A stretch of DNA of 64,000 nt from Comamonadaceae bacterium (GTDB taxonomy: Bacteria > Pseudomonadota > Gammaproteobacteria > Burkholderiales > Burkholderiaceae_C): the NCBI GenBank assembly GCA_027488255.1, contig JAIYBZ010000037.1, positions 124,001-188,000 on the forward strand. Reading direction: 5' to 3'. Position numbers and translations under genes: made by a program. The notes under the pieces were generated by a model that saw only the letters and a list, made by a program, of their open reading frames with translations, ran no database searches and was not told where the DNA came from. Every line of letters begins with the position of its first letter. The first letter of the stretch is position 1. Below are positions 37,372 through 46,093 of this stretch, one piece after another.

Positions 37372-38118
37372 TCAGCGGGTACGGGCCTTCGAGCCCTTGG
37401 ACGATTGGCTTATGGCATCCGCTTGGGTTTTGTCGCCGTCCTTTTGCTTGTCCTTGGCCTTGGCCTTAGCTTTGGCCTTGTCCTTGGTCTTTGAATCGGC
37501 CTTGGCTTTGTCTTTCTTTTTGGCCTTCACCTTCGCATCGGCTTTTTTCTCGGCCTTGGCCTGGGTCTCTGCCTTGGCTTTGGCTTTGGCTTTTTTCTGG
37601 CTGGGGATTTTGGGTGTGTCTTCGCGGTCTTTCGGCGACAACAAGGTGCCACGGCAGTTGGCGCTGCCGCACCAGCAGGGGTATTCGGCCTTCAGCTTCT
37701 TGGTGTAGGGCTCGTCAATGATCAAGCCGTAGTCGTAGCTCAACTCTTCACCCGCTTTGATGTTGCGCAGGGCCTTGATGAAAATGCGGTCGTTCACTTC
37801 ATCGGCTTCGCAGTTGGGGTTGCAGCTGTGGTTGATCCAGCGTGACGAGTTGCCGCCGTGCAATGCGTCAATGACCCGGTCTTCGTTCACATGGAAGTAA
37901 AAGGTGTGGTTCGGGTCGTTCGGGTCGTGCGGGTGGCGATCTTGGGCTTCGTCCCAAGTGATCACTTCGCCAACGTACTCGATCAAGGTCTCGCCTTCAG
38001 CCAAGTCTTGCAACGCAAAAACGCCCTTGCCGTGCACGCCCGAGCGTCTGACTTGAATGCGTTTGCCGGAGGCGATGGGGGTGACGGCGTTGGGAGAAAA
38101 AACGGAGGTTTTGGCCAC
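37372..38118 (-). CDS. SET-domain protein-lysine methyltransferase with histone-H1-like tail
   Basis: A 248-residue protein. Residues about 18-135 are a SET domain: RRSGVHGKGVFA, then RWINHSCNPNCEA (SAM-site and pseudoknot, residues 93-105), then EELSYDYG with the catalytic Tyr at about 128-130. Post-SET cysteines CWCGSANC (148-155) with C103 complete the zinc site. From residue 171 to the end it is a low-complexity Lys/Ala/Asp tail with many KAKA-type repeats, like a histone H1 tail. The start is GTG (38118); an in-frame TAA lies upstream. It is divergent from topB, which also has a Lys/Ala-rich segment. Substrate unknown; self, the TopB linker or a histone-like protein are candidates. Confidence 0.88.
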   Translation of the reverse strand: MAKTSVFSPNAVTPIASGKRIQVRRSGVHGKGVFALQDLAEGETLIEYVGEVITWDEAQDRHPHDPNDPNHTFYFHVNEDRVIDALHGGNSSRWINHSCNPNCEADEVNDRIFIKALRNIKAGEELSYDYGLIIDEPYTKKLKAEYPCWCGSANCRGTLLSPKDREDTPKIPSQKKAKAKAKAETQAKAEKKADAKVKAKKKDKAKADSKTKDKAKAKAKAKDKQKDGDKTQADAISQSSKGSKARTR

Positions 38119-38152
38119 AGCGTAAAAAATTTGTTATGGTGAATTCATGTGG

Positions 38153-38191
38153 GCGTGCGCGCGAGCGTGCCCGGGCGCGTGCGCACACGCG
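38153..38191. other. Alternating purine-pyrimidine GC tract upstream of topB
   Basis: The 93-bp gap between the SET gene and topB holds 38153-38163 (11 bases) and 38175-38191 (17 bases) of strictly alternating purine-pyrimidine sequence, nearly all GC/GT/GCAC steps and including the self-complementary GTGCGCAC. Such tracts can flip to Z-DNA or extrude under negative supercoiling. Position before a topoisomerase gene makes supercoil-sensing plausible. Confidence 0.45.
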
Positions 38192-38211
38192 AGACAACGG
38201 ATTGTAATGAC

Positions 38212-41130
38212 ATGAAGACATTGGTAATTGCAGAGAAGCCTTCAGTGGCTCAAGACATCGTCAAAGCATTGACGCCGACCTCCGGCAAATTCGACAAACA
38301 CGATGACCATTTTGAGAACGACAAATATGTCGTGACCAGCGCCGTGGGGCACTTGGTCGAGATCCAAGCCCCCGAGGCCTACGACGTGAAGCGTGGCAAG
38401 TGGAGCTTTGCCAACTTGCCAGTCATTCCGCCGCACTTTGAGCTGAAACCTGTCGACAAAACCAAGAGCCGCCTGAGTGCGGTGGTGAAACAGGCCAAGC
38501 GCAAAGATGTCAGCGCCTTGATCAACGCCTGCGACGCGGGCCGCGAGGGCGAGTTGATCTTTCGCTTGATCGAACAATACGCGGGTGGCAGCAAGGGCCT
38601 GGACAAACCGGTGCAGCGCCTGTGGTTGCAGTCGATGACGCCGCAAGCCATTCGCGACGGCTTTGAGCACTTGCGCAGCAACCAGCAGATGCAAGGTTTG
38701 GCCGATGCGGCACGCAGCCGCTCGGAGGCCGATTGGCTGGTGGGCATCAATGGCACCCGTGCCATGACGGCCTTTAACTCGCGCGACGGCGGCTTTTTCT
38801 TGACCACAGTCGGGCGGGTGCAAACGCCCACGTTGGCGGTGGTGGTGGAGCGCGAAGAACAAATCCGCAAGTTTGTCAGCCGCGACTATTGGGAGATCCA
38901 TGCCGAGTTCGCAGCCGCTGCCGGCACTTATCCCGGCAAATGGTTTGACCCCGCTTGGAAGAAAGAAGAAGACGGTGAAAAGAAGGCCGACCGCAAGTGG
39001 TCTGCCGCCGAGGCCCAAGCCATTGTGGAGGCTGTGCGTGGCAAAACCGCCAGCGTGACCGAAGAAGCCACGCCCACCACGCAAGCCAGCCCGGGCTTGT
39101 TTGACCTGACCAGTTTGCAGCGCGAGGCCAACAGCAAGTTTGGTTTTTCGGCCAAGACCACCTTGGCCTTGGCGCAAAGTCTCTACGAGCGTCACAAGGC
39201 CCTGACCTATCCGCGAACCGATTCGCGCCACCTGCCCGAAGACTACGTGCCGGTGGCCAAGCAGACTTTTGAAATGTTGGCCGACAGCGGCATGAAGCAT
39301 TTGGCGCCCCATGCCCTGACAGCGTTGAACAACAGCTACGTGCGCAAAATCCCGCGCGTCTTCGACAACAAAAAAGTCTCAGACCACTTTGCCATCATCC
39401 CTACACTGCAAGCCCCCAGCGGCTTGTCCGAGGCCGAGCAAAAACTCTACGACTTGGTGGTGCGCCGTTTCATGGCCGTGTTCTTCCCCAGCGCCGAGTA
39501 CCAGGTGACCACCCGCATCAGCGTGGCGGCGGGCCACAGCTTCAAAACTGTGGGCAAAGTCTTGGTGAAACCCGGTTGGCTGGCTATTTACGGCAAAGAA
39601 GCGGCAGAAGAAGTGGCCGATGCCAAAGACGGTGACAAGGGACAAAACCTGGTGCCTGTGCAAGCGGGTGAAAAGGTCGGCGTGGAATCCGTCGAGGCCA
39701 AAGGTCTGAAAACGCGCCCGCCCGCACGCTACTCAGAAGCCACCTTGTTGGGCGCCATGGAAGGCGCAGGCAAGATGGTGGACGACGACGAATTGCGTGA
39801 AGCCATGCAAGAAAAAGGGCTGGGCACACCCGCCACACGCGCCGCCATCATTGAAGGGTTGATCAACGAGAAATACATGCTGCGCGAAGGCCGCGAGATG
39901 ATCCCGACCGCCAAGGCCTTTCAGTTGATGACGCTGTTGCGCGGCTTGCAAGTGGAAGAACTCTCCAAGCCCGAATTGACAGGGGAGTGGGAGTACAAGC
40001 TGGCCCAAATGGAGCAAGGCAAATTGAGCCGTGCCACCTTCATGGCCGAAATTGCCGCCATGACCGAGCACATCGTCAAGAAGGCCAAAGAGTACGACCG
40101 CGACACGGTGCCGGGCGACTACGCCACCTTGGCGGCGCCTTGCCCCAACTGTGGTGGCGTGGTCAAAGAAAACTACCGCCGCTACGCTTGCACGGGCGCG
40201 CAGGGCGCTTCCGAAGGCTGTGGTTTTTCGTTTGGCAAATCGCCTGCCGGCCGCACCTTTGAGCCCGCTGAAGTCGAGCAATTCATGCGCGACAAGAAGA
40301 TTGGTCCCTTGGACGGTTTCCGCTCCAAAGCCGGCTGGCCCTTCGTGGCTGAAATGGCGTTGAAGTACAACGAAGAAGAGAAAAACTGGAAGCTCGAATT
40401 CGACTTTGGCGACGACAAGAAAAACGACGACAGCGGCGAGATTGTCGAGCTGAGCGACGAGGCGTTGGGCGCTTGCCCCAAGTGCGGCAGCCCGGTGCAC
40501 GAGCATGGCAGCAACTACGTTTGCAGCAAAGCCGTGCCCACCCATGCCCAGGCCACCCCCAGCTGCGATTTCAAGACCGGCAAAATCATCTTGCAGCAAT
40601 CGGTGGAGCGGGAACAAATGGTGAAACTGCTGACCGCTGGCAAGACCGATTTGCTCGACAAATTCATCAGCAACCGCACACGCCGCAGCTTCAAGGCCAT
40701 GCTGGCATGGAACCCCGAAGAAGGCAAAGTGACGTTTGAGTTTGAGCAGCGCGAGGGGGGCAAAAAGTACCCTTCGCGCAAAACCGCCGCCAAGAAAACC
40801 CCATTCGGCAAAGTGGCTGCCAAGAAAACAGCTGCGGCCAAAACCCCTGCCGCCAAAAAAGCCGCCAAAGTGGCTGCGCCCAAAGCCCCGCGCAAGGCGG
40901 CTGTGGGCACCTTGAAGCCCAGTGCCGCATTGGCCGCTGTCATTGGCGACGGCACGTACGCACGCACCGAAGTGGTGAAAAAAATCTGGGACTACATCAA
41001 GGCCAACAACTTGCAAGACCCGGCGGACAAACGCGCCATCAAAGCCGATGCCAAGTTGCAGGCCGTGTTTGGCAAAGAACAAGCCACCATGTTTGAGTTG
41101 GCCGGGATCATTGGGAAACACCTGAGCTGA
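38212..41130 (+). CDS. topB: DNA topoisomerase III with C-terminal Lys/Ala linker and SWIB domain
   Basis: Type IA topoisomerase of 972 residues, much longer than E. coli TopB (653). The Toprim domain is at 1 to about 145 (VIAEKPSVAQDIVKAL, INACDAGREGELIFRLI), the active Tyr is at about 333 in LTYPRTDSRHLPED, and two C4 zinc-ribbon regions lie at about 644-675 (CPNCGGVV) and 755-790 (CPKCGSPV). Residues about 850-896 are a Lys/Ala/Pro-rich linker (KKTAAAKTPAAKKAAK). Residues about 898-972 are a SWIB/MDM2 domain (TEVVKKIWDYIKANNLQDP and KLQAVFGKEQATMFEL). The start at MKTLVIAEKPS is standard. It is divergent from the SET gene. Confidence 0.94.
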   Translation: MKTLVIAEKPSVAQDIVKALTPTSGKFDKHDDHFENDKYVVTSAVGHLVEIQAPEAYDVKRGKWSFANLPVIPPHFELKPVDKTKSRLSAVVKQAKRKDVSALINACDAGREGELIFRLIEQYAGGSKGLDKPVQRLWLQSMTPQAIRDGFEHLRSNQQMQGLADAARSRSEADWLVGINGTRAMTAFNSRDGGFFLTTVGRVQTPTLAVVVEREEQIRKFVSRDYWEIHAEFAAAAGTYPGKWFDPAWKKEEDGEKKADRKWSAAEAQAIVEAVRGKTASVTEEATPTTQASPGLFDLTSLQREANSKFGFSAKTTLALAQSLYERHKALTYPRTDSRHLPEDYVPVAKQTFEMLADSGMKHLAPHALTALNNSYVRKIPRVFDNKKVSDHFAIIPTLQAPSGLSEAEQKLYDLVVRRFMAVFFPSAEYQVTTRISVAAGHSFKTVGKVLVKPGWLAIYGKEAAEEVADAKDGDKGQNLVPVQAGEKVGVESVEAKGLKTRPPARYSEATLLGAMEGAGKMVDDDELREAMQEKGLGTPATRAAIIEGLINEKYMLREGREMIPTAKAFQLMTLLRGLQVEELSKPELTGEWEYKLAQMEQGKLSRATFMAEIAAMTEHIVKKAKEYDRDTVPGDYATLAAPCPNCGGVVKENYRRYACTGAQGASEGCGFSFGKSPAGRTFEPAEVEQFMRDKKIGPLDGFRSKAGWPFVAEMALKYNEEEKNWKLEFDFGDDKKNDDSGEIVELSDEALGACPKCGSPVHEHGSNYVCSKAVPTHAQATPSCDFKTGKIILQQSVEREQMVKLLTAGKTDLLDKFISNRTRRSFKAMLAWNPEEGKVTFEFEQREGGKKYPSRKTAAKKTPFGKVAAKKTAAAKTPAAKKAAKVAAPKAPRKAAVGTLKPSAALAAVIGDGTYARTEVVKKIWDYIKANNLQDPADKRAIKADAKLQAVFGKEQATMFELAGIIGKHLS

Positions 41131-43029
41131 TCAAGGCTCAAGCAATTTCAATGGGGCCGGCAAGGCATTGAGCAGGGGCTTTAGCTGGGCCCAATCGCTG
41201 GGTGGCGTGTGGCGGGCATCGACCGTGACTGGCCCATCCCCTTCCGCATTCACCAGTGGCCACTGTGTTTTTGGCGTGGGCAAAAGGGCGAAGACCCGCT
41301 CAGTCAGGCTTTGTACCACAGCGGCTGTCGCCAGTGTGCGCAATTCGGGCTTATAGATCTTGCCGACATTCGTCACTGGCATGCGCTCCAGCAGCGTGAT
41401 GGATTTCGGCTTGGCGGGGGCCTCGTCGACGCGCTCGGCCGTGAAGGCCAACAAGTCTTCGGCGCTGACTTGCAAGCCCGGTTTGAGCGTGGCAAAGGCC
41501 ACGGGCAGTTCGCCGGCATAGGCATCGGGTGCGCCCACGGCCGCGCAAAGTGCCACGGCCGGGTGTGCGCCCAGTGCGTCTTCGATCACCTTGGGGTCGA
41601 TGTTGTGACCGCCGCGAATGATCAGGTCTTTGGCGCGGCCCGACAGGTGCAAGCGGCCTTCGTCGTCGACAAAGCCCACATCGCCCGTGATCAGCCAGCC
41701 GTCGGGCGTGAAACTGCGTTGGGTGGCTTCAGCGTCCAGATAACCCGAAAACAGGTTGGGGCCTTGGTACAGCACCATGCCTTTTTCAAGCGTGGGCAAT
41801 TCGTGCTGGCTGGCTTGATCATCAGAAGTCAACGCCACGATGCGCACACGTGCATAGGGCAGCGGCCAGCCCACACAGCCGGCCGGCGCGCGCAGGCCCG
41901 GTGGCGCGACGGTGCTGAGGCCCGCGGTTTCGGTCATGCCCAAGCTTTCATGAATCTGCAAGCCGAAGGTCTGTTCAAAACGCAAGGCCAATTCAGGTGG
42001 CAGCGGCGCAGCGCCGGTGCGCACCGCACGCAAGCGAGAGATATCGGCGCCTTGCAGGGGCACGCCTGCCAAAGCCGAGAGCACCGTGGGCACGCCCGAC
42101 ATCAGGGTGCACCCGTGGTGTTCCGCCAAGCGCCAATAGTTTTGTAAAACCTCTCGTTCACGAAACAGCGCGGCAGTGGGAATGACCACATGCATGCCGA
42201 TCGCCAATGAGCACAAGGCCCCGGGCAACACCCCGGCCACATGAAACAAGGGGTAACCATTGATCGTCACATCGCTCGGCTGAAAGCCTTGCATGGTGGC
42301 ATTGGCCCAAGCGGTGAACACCTGCGCGCGGTGGCTGTGCCGCGCCAACTTGGGTGAGCCGGTGGTGCCTCCGGTGTGAAAGTAGGCCGCGATATCATCG
42401 GCATGGAAGACCCGCTCACTCAGCAAGCGATCGGCTCTTTGTTGATGACGCAAGGCATGAAAATCATGCACGCCTTCTGGCCATGAAGAGGGCAACGGGT
42501 CCATTGGCCGTCCATCGGGGTGCACCAGCAATACCGTTTGGAGGTGTGGCAAATGGGCCTGCAAGCGCAAGGCTTTGTCACGCATGTGGCTGTCATCGTC
42601 CAGGCCATGGGCGATCAGCACTTTGGCTTGGCTGGCTTGCAACAAAGCGTGCAGTTTTTCCTCGCTGAGCAAGGGGTTCAGCGGTTGCACGATGCCTGCA
42701 GCTTCGCCGCCCCACAAGGCCAAGTGGTAGGCCAGTCCCCCCGGCAGCAAGATGGCCACCACGTCTTGGGCGCCCACCTGCAGGCTGTGCAGCAGATTGG
42801 CCGTTTGGTGAATGCCTTTTAACAAGGCGCGGTAGGTCCAGCGGGTGGCAGGGCCGCCCGGCTTGGCGGTGTGTAAATAGGTCAGCGCCGGCCGATCGGC
42901 ATGCACCTGCGCGCTGGCCGCGATCAATGCGTAGGTGCTGTCCCAGGGCAGGGCCTGGGACAAAGGCTGAGATTCAATCCGCCGAATGTCGGCCAGAGAT
43001 TGAACGGGCGATGAAACAGTCAAGTGCAT
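41131..43029 (-). CDS. AMP-forming acyl-CoA synthetase
   Basis: A 632-residue ANL-superfamily enzyme that activates a carboxylic acid by way of an acyl-AMP and forms the CoA thioester. The P-loop is AYFHTGGTTGSPKLARH, LGMTETAG is the A5-type motif, and GWLITGDVGFVDDEGRLHLSGRAKDLIIRGGHNIDPKVIE is the hinge region. The catalytic Lys is in NVGKIYKPEL. The last 50 residues extend past the usual end. Substrate is unknown; the layout resembles medium- or long-chain acyl-CoA synthetases of the Burkholderiales. Its stop abuts the convergent topB stop. Confidence 0.88.
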   Translation of the reverse strand: MHLTVSSPVQSLADIRRIESQPLSQALPWDSTYALIAASAQVHADRPALTYLHTAKPGGPATRWTYRALLKGIHQTANLLHSLQVGAQDVVAILLPGGLAYHLALWGGEAAGIVQPLNPLLSEEKLHALLQASQAKVLIAHGLDDDSHMRDKALRLQAHLPHLQTVLLVHPDGRPMDPLPSSWPEGVHDFHALRHQQRADRLLSERVFHADDIAAYFHTGGTTGSPKLARHSHRAQVFTAWANATMQGFQPSDVTINGYPLFHVAGVLPGALCSLAIGMHVVIPTAALFREREVLQNYWRLAEHHGCTLMSGVPTVLSALAGVPLQGADISRLRAVRTGAAPLPPELALRFEQTFGLQIHESLGMTETAGLSTVAPPGLRAPAGCVGWPLPYARVRIVALTSDDQASQHELPTLEKGMVLYQGPNLFSGYLDAEATQRSFTPDGWLITGDVGFVDDEGRLHLSGRAKDLIIRGGHNIDPKVIEDALGAHPAVALCAAVGAPDAYAGELPVAFATLKPGLQVSAEDLLAFTAERVDEAPAKPKSITLLERMPVTNVGKIYKPELRTLATAAVVQSLTERVFALLPTPKTQWPLVNAEGDGPVTVDARHTPPSDWAQLKPLLNALPAPLKLLEP

Positions 43030-43118
43030 GCGCGATGTTAGCCATGCGCTTCGCCGCACTTTGTCACCCAGGCGGCAAGGCCGAGTGCGTGGCCAATGGA
43101 CCCCAAGGAAGGCCTTGC

Positions 43119-44906
43119 CTAAGGTCTGCAGCGGCGGTAACTGTCGGCCAAGGCTTGGAAGCCGAGCTTGCGGGTGCGCTTGTCTTCGGCAATCACCCCT
43201 TTTCTGTTGAAGCCGCCATTGAAGACTGTGTGTCTGCGCTCAGAGCGAAAGTCGTAAAGCAGCCAAGGTGCAATGCCACAAATGAAGGGTTTGCTGGCAC
43301 TGATGCGCACCTGCTCACTCAGGATGCGGGCTTGGCACTCTTCGGTGAACAACTCGTCTTCGCGCCCATGGTGTCCAGCTTGGGCATCGGCACCGGTCTC
43401 GGTGATCAGCACCGGCCGGTCGGGCTTGGAGTTGTCCAAGAGACGTTGTAGCCCTTCAAAGCCCGGCTCATACCAGCCAAAGTATTCGTTGATGCCGATC
43501 ACATCCAGGTACTGCGTCAATCGGTCTTCAATGCGAAAGTGTTCTCGGTTGATCAAACAGGCGGCACTGATGAGTCGGCTCGAGTCCCATGCCCGCGCTG
43601 ACTCTGCCAGTGTGCGCATGAAGCTCAGGCGCTCATCGCTGTCTTCGTTTTCGTTGCCCACGCCCCAAAAAATCACGCTGGCGCGGTTGTGGTCTCGCAA
43701 GATCAATTCATGAAGCTGATTGCGGGCATCGGCCAAGGTGCGGGGATTGCCAAAGTCAATGGCCCAATAAACCGGGATTTCTTCCCACAACAGCATGCCC
43801 ACCTCATCGGCAATGCGGGCCACGTGTTCATGGTGTGGATAGTGCGACAGCCGCAAGAAATTGCAGCCCATGGCCCGAGCGTCTTCAAAGCGTTGCCGAA
43901 CATCGGCCTCGGTCGACACCTTGCCCAGATGCAGGTCGTCTTCATGCACACAGATCCCGCGCAAGAACAGCGGGCGACCATTCAGAAGAATCTGTGTCCC
44001 TGAAACGGCAATGTGGCGCAGACCGATTCGATCTTCCAAATGGTCGTCGCCGCACTCAAAACGCACGCTGTAGAGATGTGGATCTTCGGGGCACCACAAA
44101 CGAGGATGACAGGCCACACGGGCTTCGCCCTCGCCACCCTGCACGGCGATCGTCACCTGCAGGTTTAAGGCTTCAATGTGGCACTGCGCTTGCGTGTCCA
44201 CCGCTTCACTCAGCCGGATGCGAACGCGCAAGCCTTGCTCAGGCGTCCAATCCACTTGGGTGTTGCGAATATGGACAGCCGGCAATCGCAGCACATCGAC
44301 CTCGCGGTAAATGCCGCCATGGTTGAACCAATCAAAGTGCCGCATTGGCACACGCTCAAGTTCACGCCGATTGTCGACTTGGATTTGCAGACGATTGGGA
44401 CCTTCTTGCAGTCCAGCACTCAGGTCCAAACAAAATGGCGTTGAACCGCCAAGGTGTGTGCCCATAAACTGGCCATTGAGAAAGATGCGCGATTGGTAGT
44501 TGGCCGCGCCAACGCGCAGGACCGTGACCGGACGCTGTGGATCAGGCACATGATCAATCACACGGGTGTACCACCCGCCGCCCTCAAAATGCAGCCACTC
44601 TGGCTTGTGCATGGACCAGTTGCTGGGCAGCTCAAGGGTCTGTCCGGCGTAGGGGTCGTAATCCTGGGGATGGGTCCACGCGCCCGGAGGTGCTGGTTCC
44701 AGCTTGAACCATTTTTGCCGCAACCCCTCATCAAAGAGATCCAGCGTGAAGTGCCATGCACCGTTCAGACTGGTGCGAGGCCGCTCACCCAGCGCGACCA
44801 GGGTGTTTGCCTCAATTCGGGGGGTGTCGTATGCCGCACTGTAGCTTTCGTCATGCAGGTGGTGGAAGGGGTCTTTCGGCGTGTCGGGTTTCGCGATGTC
44901 GGTCAT
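43119..44906 (-). CDS. Glycoside hydrolase family 2 (beta-glucuronidase/beta-galactosidase type)
   Basis: A 595-residue retaining glycosidase without a signal peptide, so it acts in the cytoplasm on imported glycosides. The N-terminal sugar-binding jelly-roll contains LELPSNWSM and WYTRVIDH, NHGGIYREVDVL is the typical GH2 stretch, and the barrel has the acid/base Glu in FWGVGNENEDS and the nucleophile Glu in VLITETGADAQ. The sugar cannot be decided from sequence. The start at 44906 overlaps the stop of the preceding gene (ATGA). It is the last gene of the ABC operon. Confidence 0.88.
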   Translation of the reverse strand: MTDIAKPDTPKDPFHHLHDESYSAAYDTPRIEANTLVALGERPRTSLNGAWHFTLDLFDEGLRQKWFKLEPAPPGAWTHPQDYDPYAGQTLELPSNWSMHKPEWLHFEGGGWYTRVIDHVPDPQRPVTVLRVGAANYQSRIFLNGQFMGTHLGGSTPFCLDLSAGLQEGPNRLQIQVDNRRELERVPMRHFDWFNHGGIYREVDVLRLPAVHIRNTQVDWTPEQGLRVRIRLSEAVDTQAQCHIEALNLQVTIAVQGGEGEARVACHPRLWCPEDPHLYSVRFECGDDHLEDRIGLRHIAVSGTQILLNGRPLFLRGICVHEDDLHLGKVSTEADVRQRFEDARAMGCNFLRLSHYPHHEHVARIADEVGMLLWEEIPVYWAIDFGNPRTLADARNQLHELILRDHNRASVIFWGVGNENEDSDERLSFMRTLAESARAWDSSRLISAACLINREHFRIEDRLTQYLDVIGINEYFGWYEPGFEGLQRLLDNSKPDRPVLITETGADAQAGHHGREDELFTEECQARILSEQVRISASKPFICGIAPWLLYDFRSERRHTVFNGGFNRKGVIAEDKRTRKLGFQALADSYRRCRP

Positions 44907-46090
44907 TCTGAAGATCCACAAGATGAAGGGGCCATGGCGTAGCCGATACCGATCATGCGTCGAAAACGCCAGTTGCCCTCAAAGGCTTGCCAGTGGGGCC
45001 AGAGGCAGCGTGCCGTCATGGCAATTGCAATCCACCGGAACCAAGTGGAAAAAGTGTTCGACAGACCCTGTGGCTCAGCATAGCCGCCGACCCACCCATC
45101 TTGTTTGCGCACGCCTTGGCTGGCCTGTGCCGGTTCATCAGGGAAGCCGCCATCTTCTGCTTGCAGGGCCAGCAATGCCACCAGCAATTGCCGCAGCCAA
45201 GCCTCAATCTCTGTTCTGCGGTAGTTCAAACAAGCATGGCCATGGATCAAAAGGTCGACCAGATCGACGTCGATGCAGGCACTGTGGATGGTGGCTGGGC
45301 GAGACAGTGCGTAATCGATGGCACGCTCTTGGTAGTTGAGGCGTCGGCCCGTGACGTACCAAAGGTGGTAGTTGTGCATAGAGCCTGCCATAGCATGCAG
45401 CAAAGCTGTCTCGTCGTGGGCCTGACCCACGCCCCAAAAACCGGTGGAGGGCTCTTGTAAGCGGTCATGCCAAGCGAAGAGCAACTCTAAGGCCTGCTGG
45501 GCGGAGGCTTTGTCACCTTGCTCGGACAAGCCCAACAGGAAGCTGCCCAAGTTCACGATGTTGTTGCCTTCTTGCCAAGGGTCGCGCAAGTCGCGTTCAC
45601 TCAGCCAAGCCTTGAGGTGCGTGGGGTCAAGGAAAGGGCGTGCAAACGCCAAAACCGCAGGCCGTTCAGGGCACAGCGCCTGCACAGCGCCCTGACTGTA
45701 GTTGCTCACATGAAAATCGATGTATTCCCAGGTGTCACGCAACAGAGGTTTTTTGTAGACAGCGTCGTCGGACATGCCCGGAATGCGAAAGATGCCATCC
45801 GCCCTGCGGTGGCTCTCTAGCCAATTTGCCAGCGATTGCCGTTGTTCCTCTGTCCAGCCCGTCAAGTCGCCCAGAAGATCGCGCAAGATCACGGCGTTGT
45901 AGGTGCCGGGCAACAACATGCCGGGCCAGCGAAGGGGGTCTTGTGCGGCGCTGATGCGACTGACGCCTAGCGGCAGTCCTGGCGCTTTTAGGCTGGACAG
46001 CCAGTGCAGGCTGCGGCGGCGTGCTGAGACGATGCCAGATTGCAATGCCAGGTCGGCTGTGGAGCGTTCAAGCGGGCTCATGCTTGTCAT
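44903..46090 (-). CDS. Unrecognised protein with alpha/alpha-toroid (QW-like) repeats
   Basis: No named family recognised. The 395 residues are helical with repeated motifs of the kind found in alpha/alpha-toroid proteins (prenyltransferase or terpene-cyclase repeats and six-hairpin glycosidases): WLESHRRADGIFRIPG, LQEPSTGFWGVG, and LLALQAEDGGFPDEP. There is no signal peptide. It sits between the ABC permease (3 bp upstream) and the GH2 glycosidase (4-bp overlap), so it belongs to the same sugar operon; a glycosidase, lyase or sugar epimerase-like function is inferred. A Met three codons downstream is an alternative start. Confidence 0.7.
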   Translation of the reverse strand: MTSMSPLERSTADLALQSGIVSARRRSLHWLSSLKAPGLPLGVSRISAAQDPLRWPGMLLPGTYNAVILRDLLGDLTGWTEEQRQSLANWLESHRRADGIFRIPGMSDDAVYKKPLLRDTWEYIDFHVSNYSQGAVQALCPERPAVLAFARPFLDPTHLKAWLSERDLRDPWQEGNNIVNLGSFLLGLSEQGDKASAQQALELLFAWHDRLQEPSTGFWGVGQAHDETALLHAMAGSMHNYHLWYVTGRRLNYQERAIDYALSRPATIHSACIDVDLVDLLIHGHACLNYRRTEIEAWLRQLLVALLALQAEDGGFPDEPAQASQGVRKQDGWVGGYAEPQGLSNTFSTWFRWIAIAMTARCLWPHWQAFEGNWRFRRMIGIGYAMAPSSCGSSE

Positions 46091-46093
46091 CCA

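Noticed and set aside
39733-41121. 462-codon minus-strand frame opposite the TopB 3' half
   Set aside because: Antisense shadow of the zinc-ribbon and SWIB region.
44907-44921. Alternative upstream start for the GH2 glycosidase (MWIFR)
   Set aside because: The ATG at 44906 overlaps the preceding stop in the ATGA arrangement used throughout this operon.
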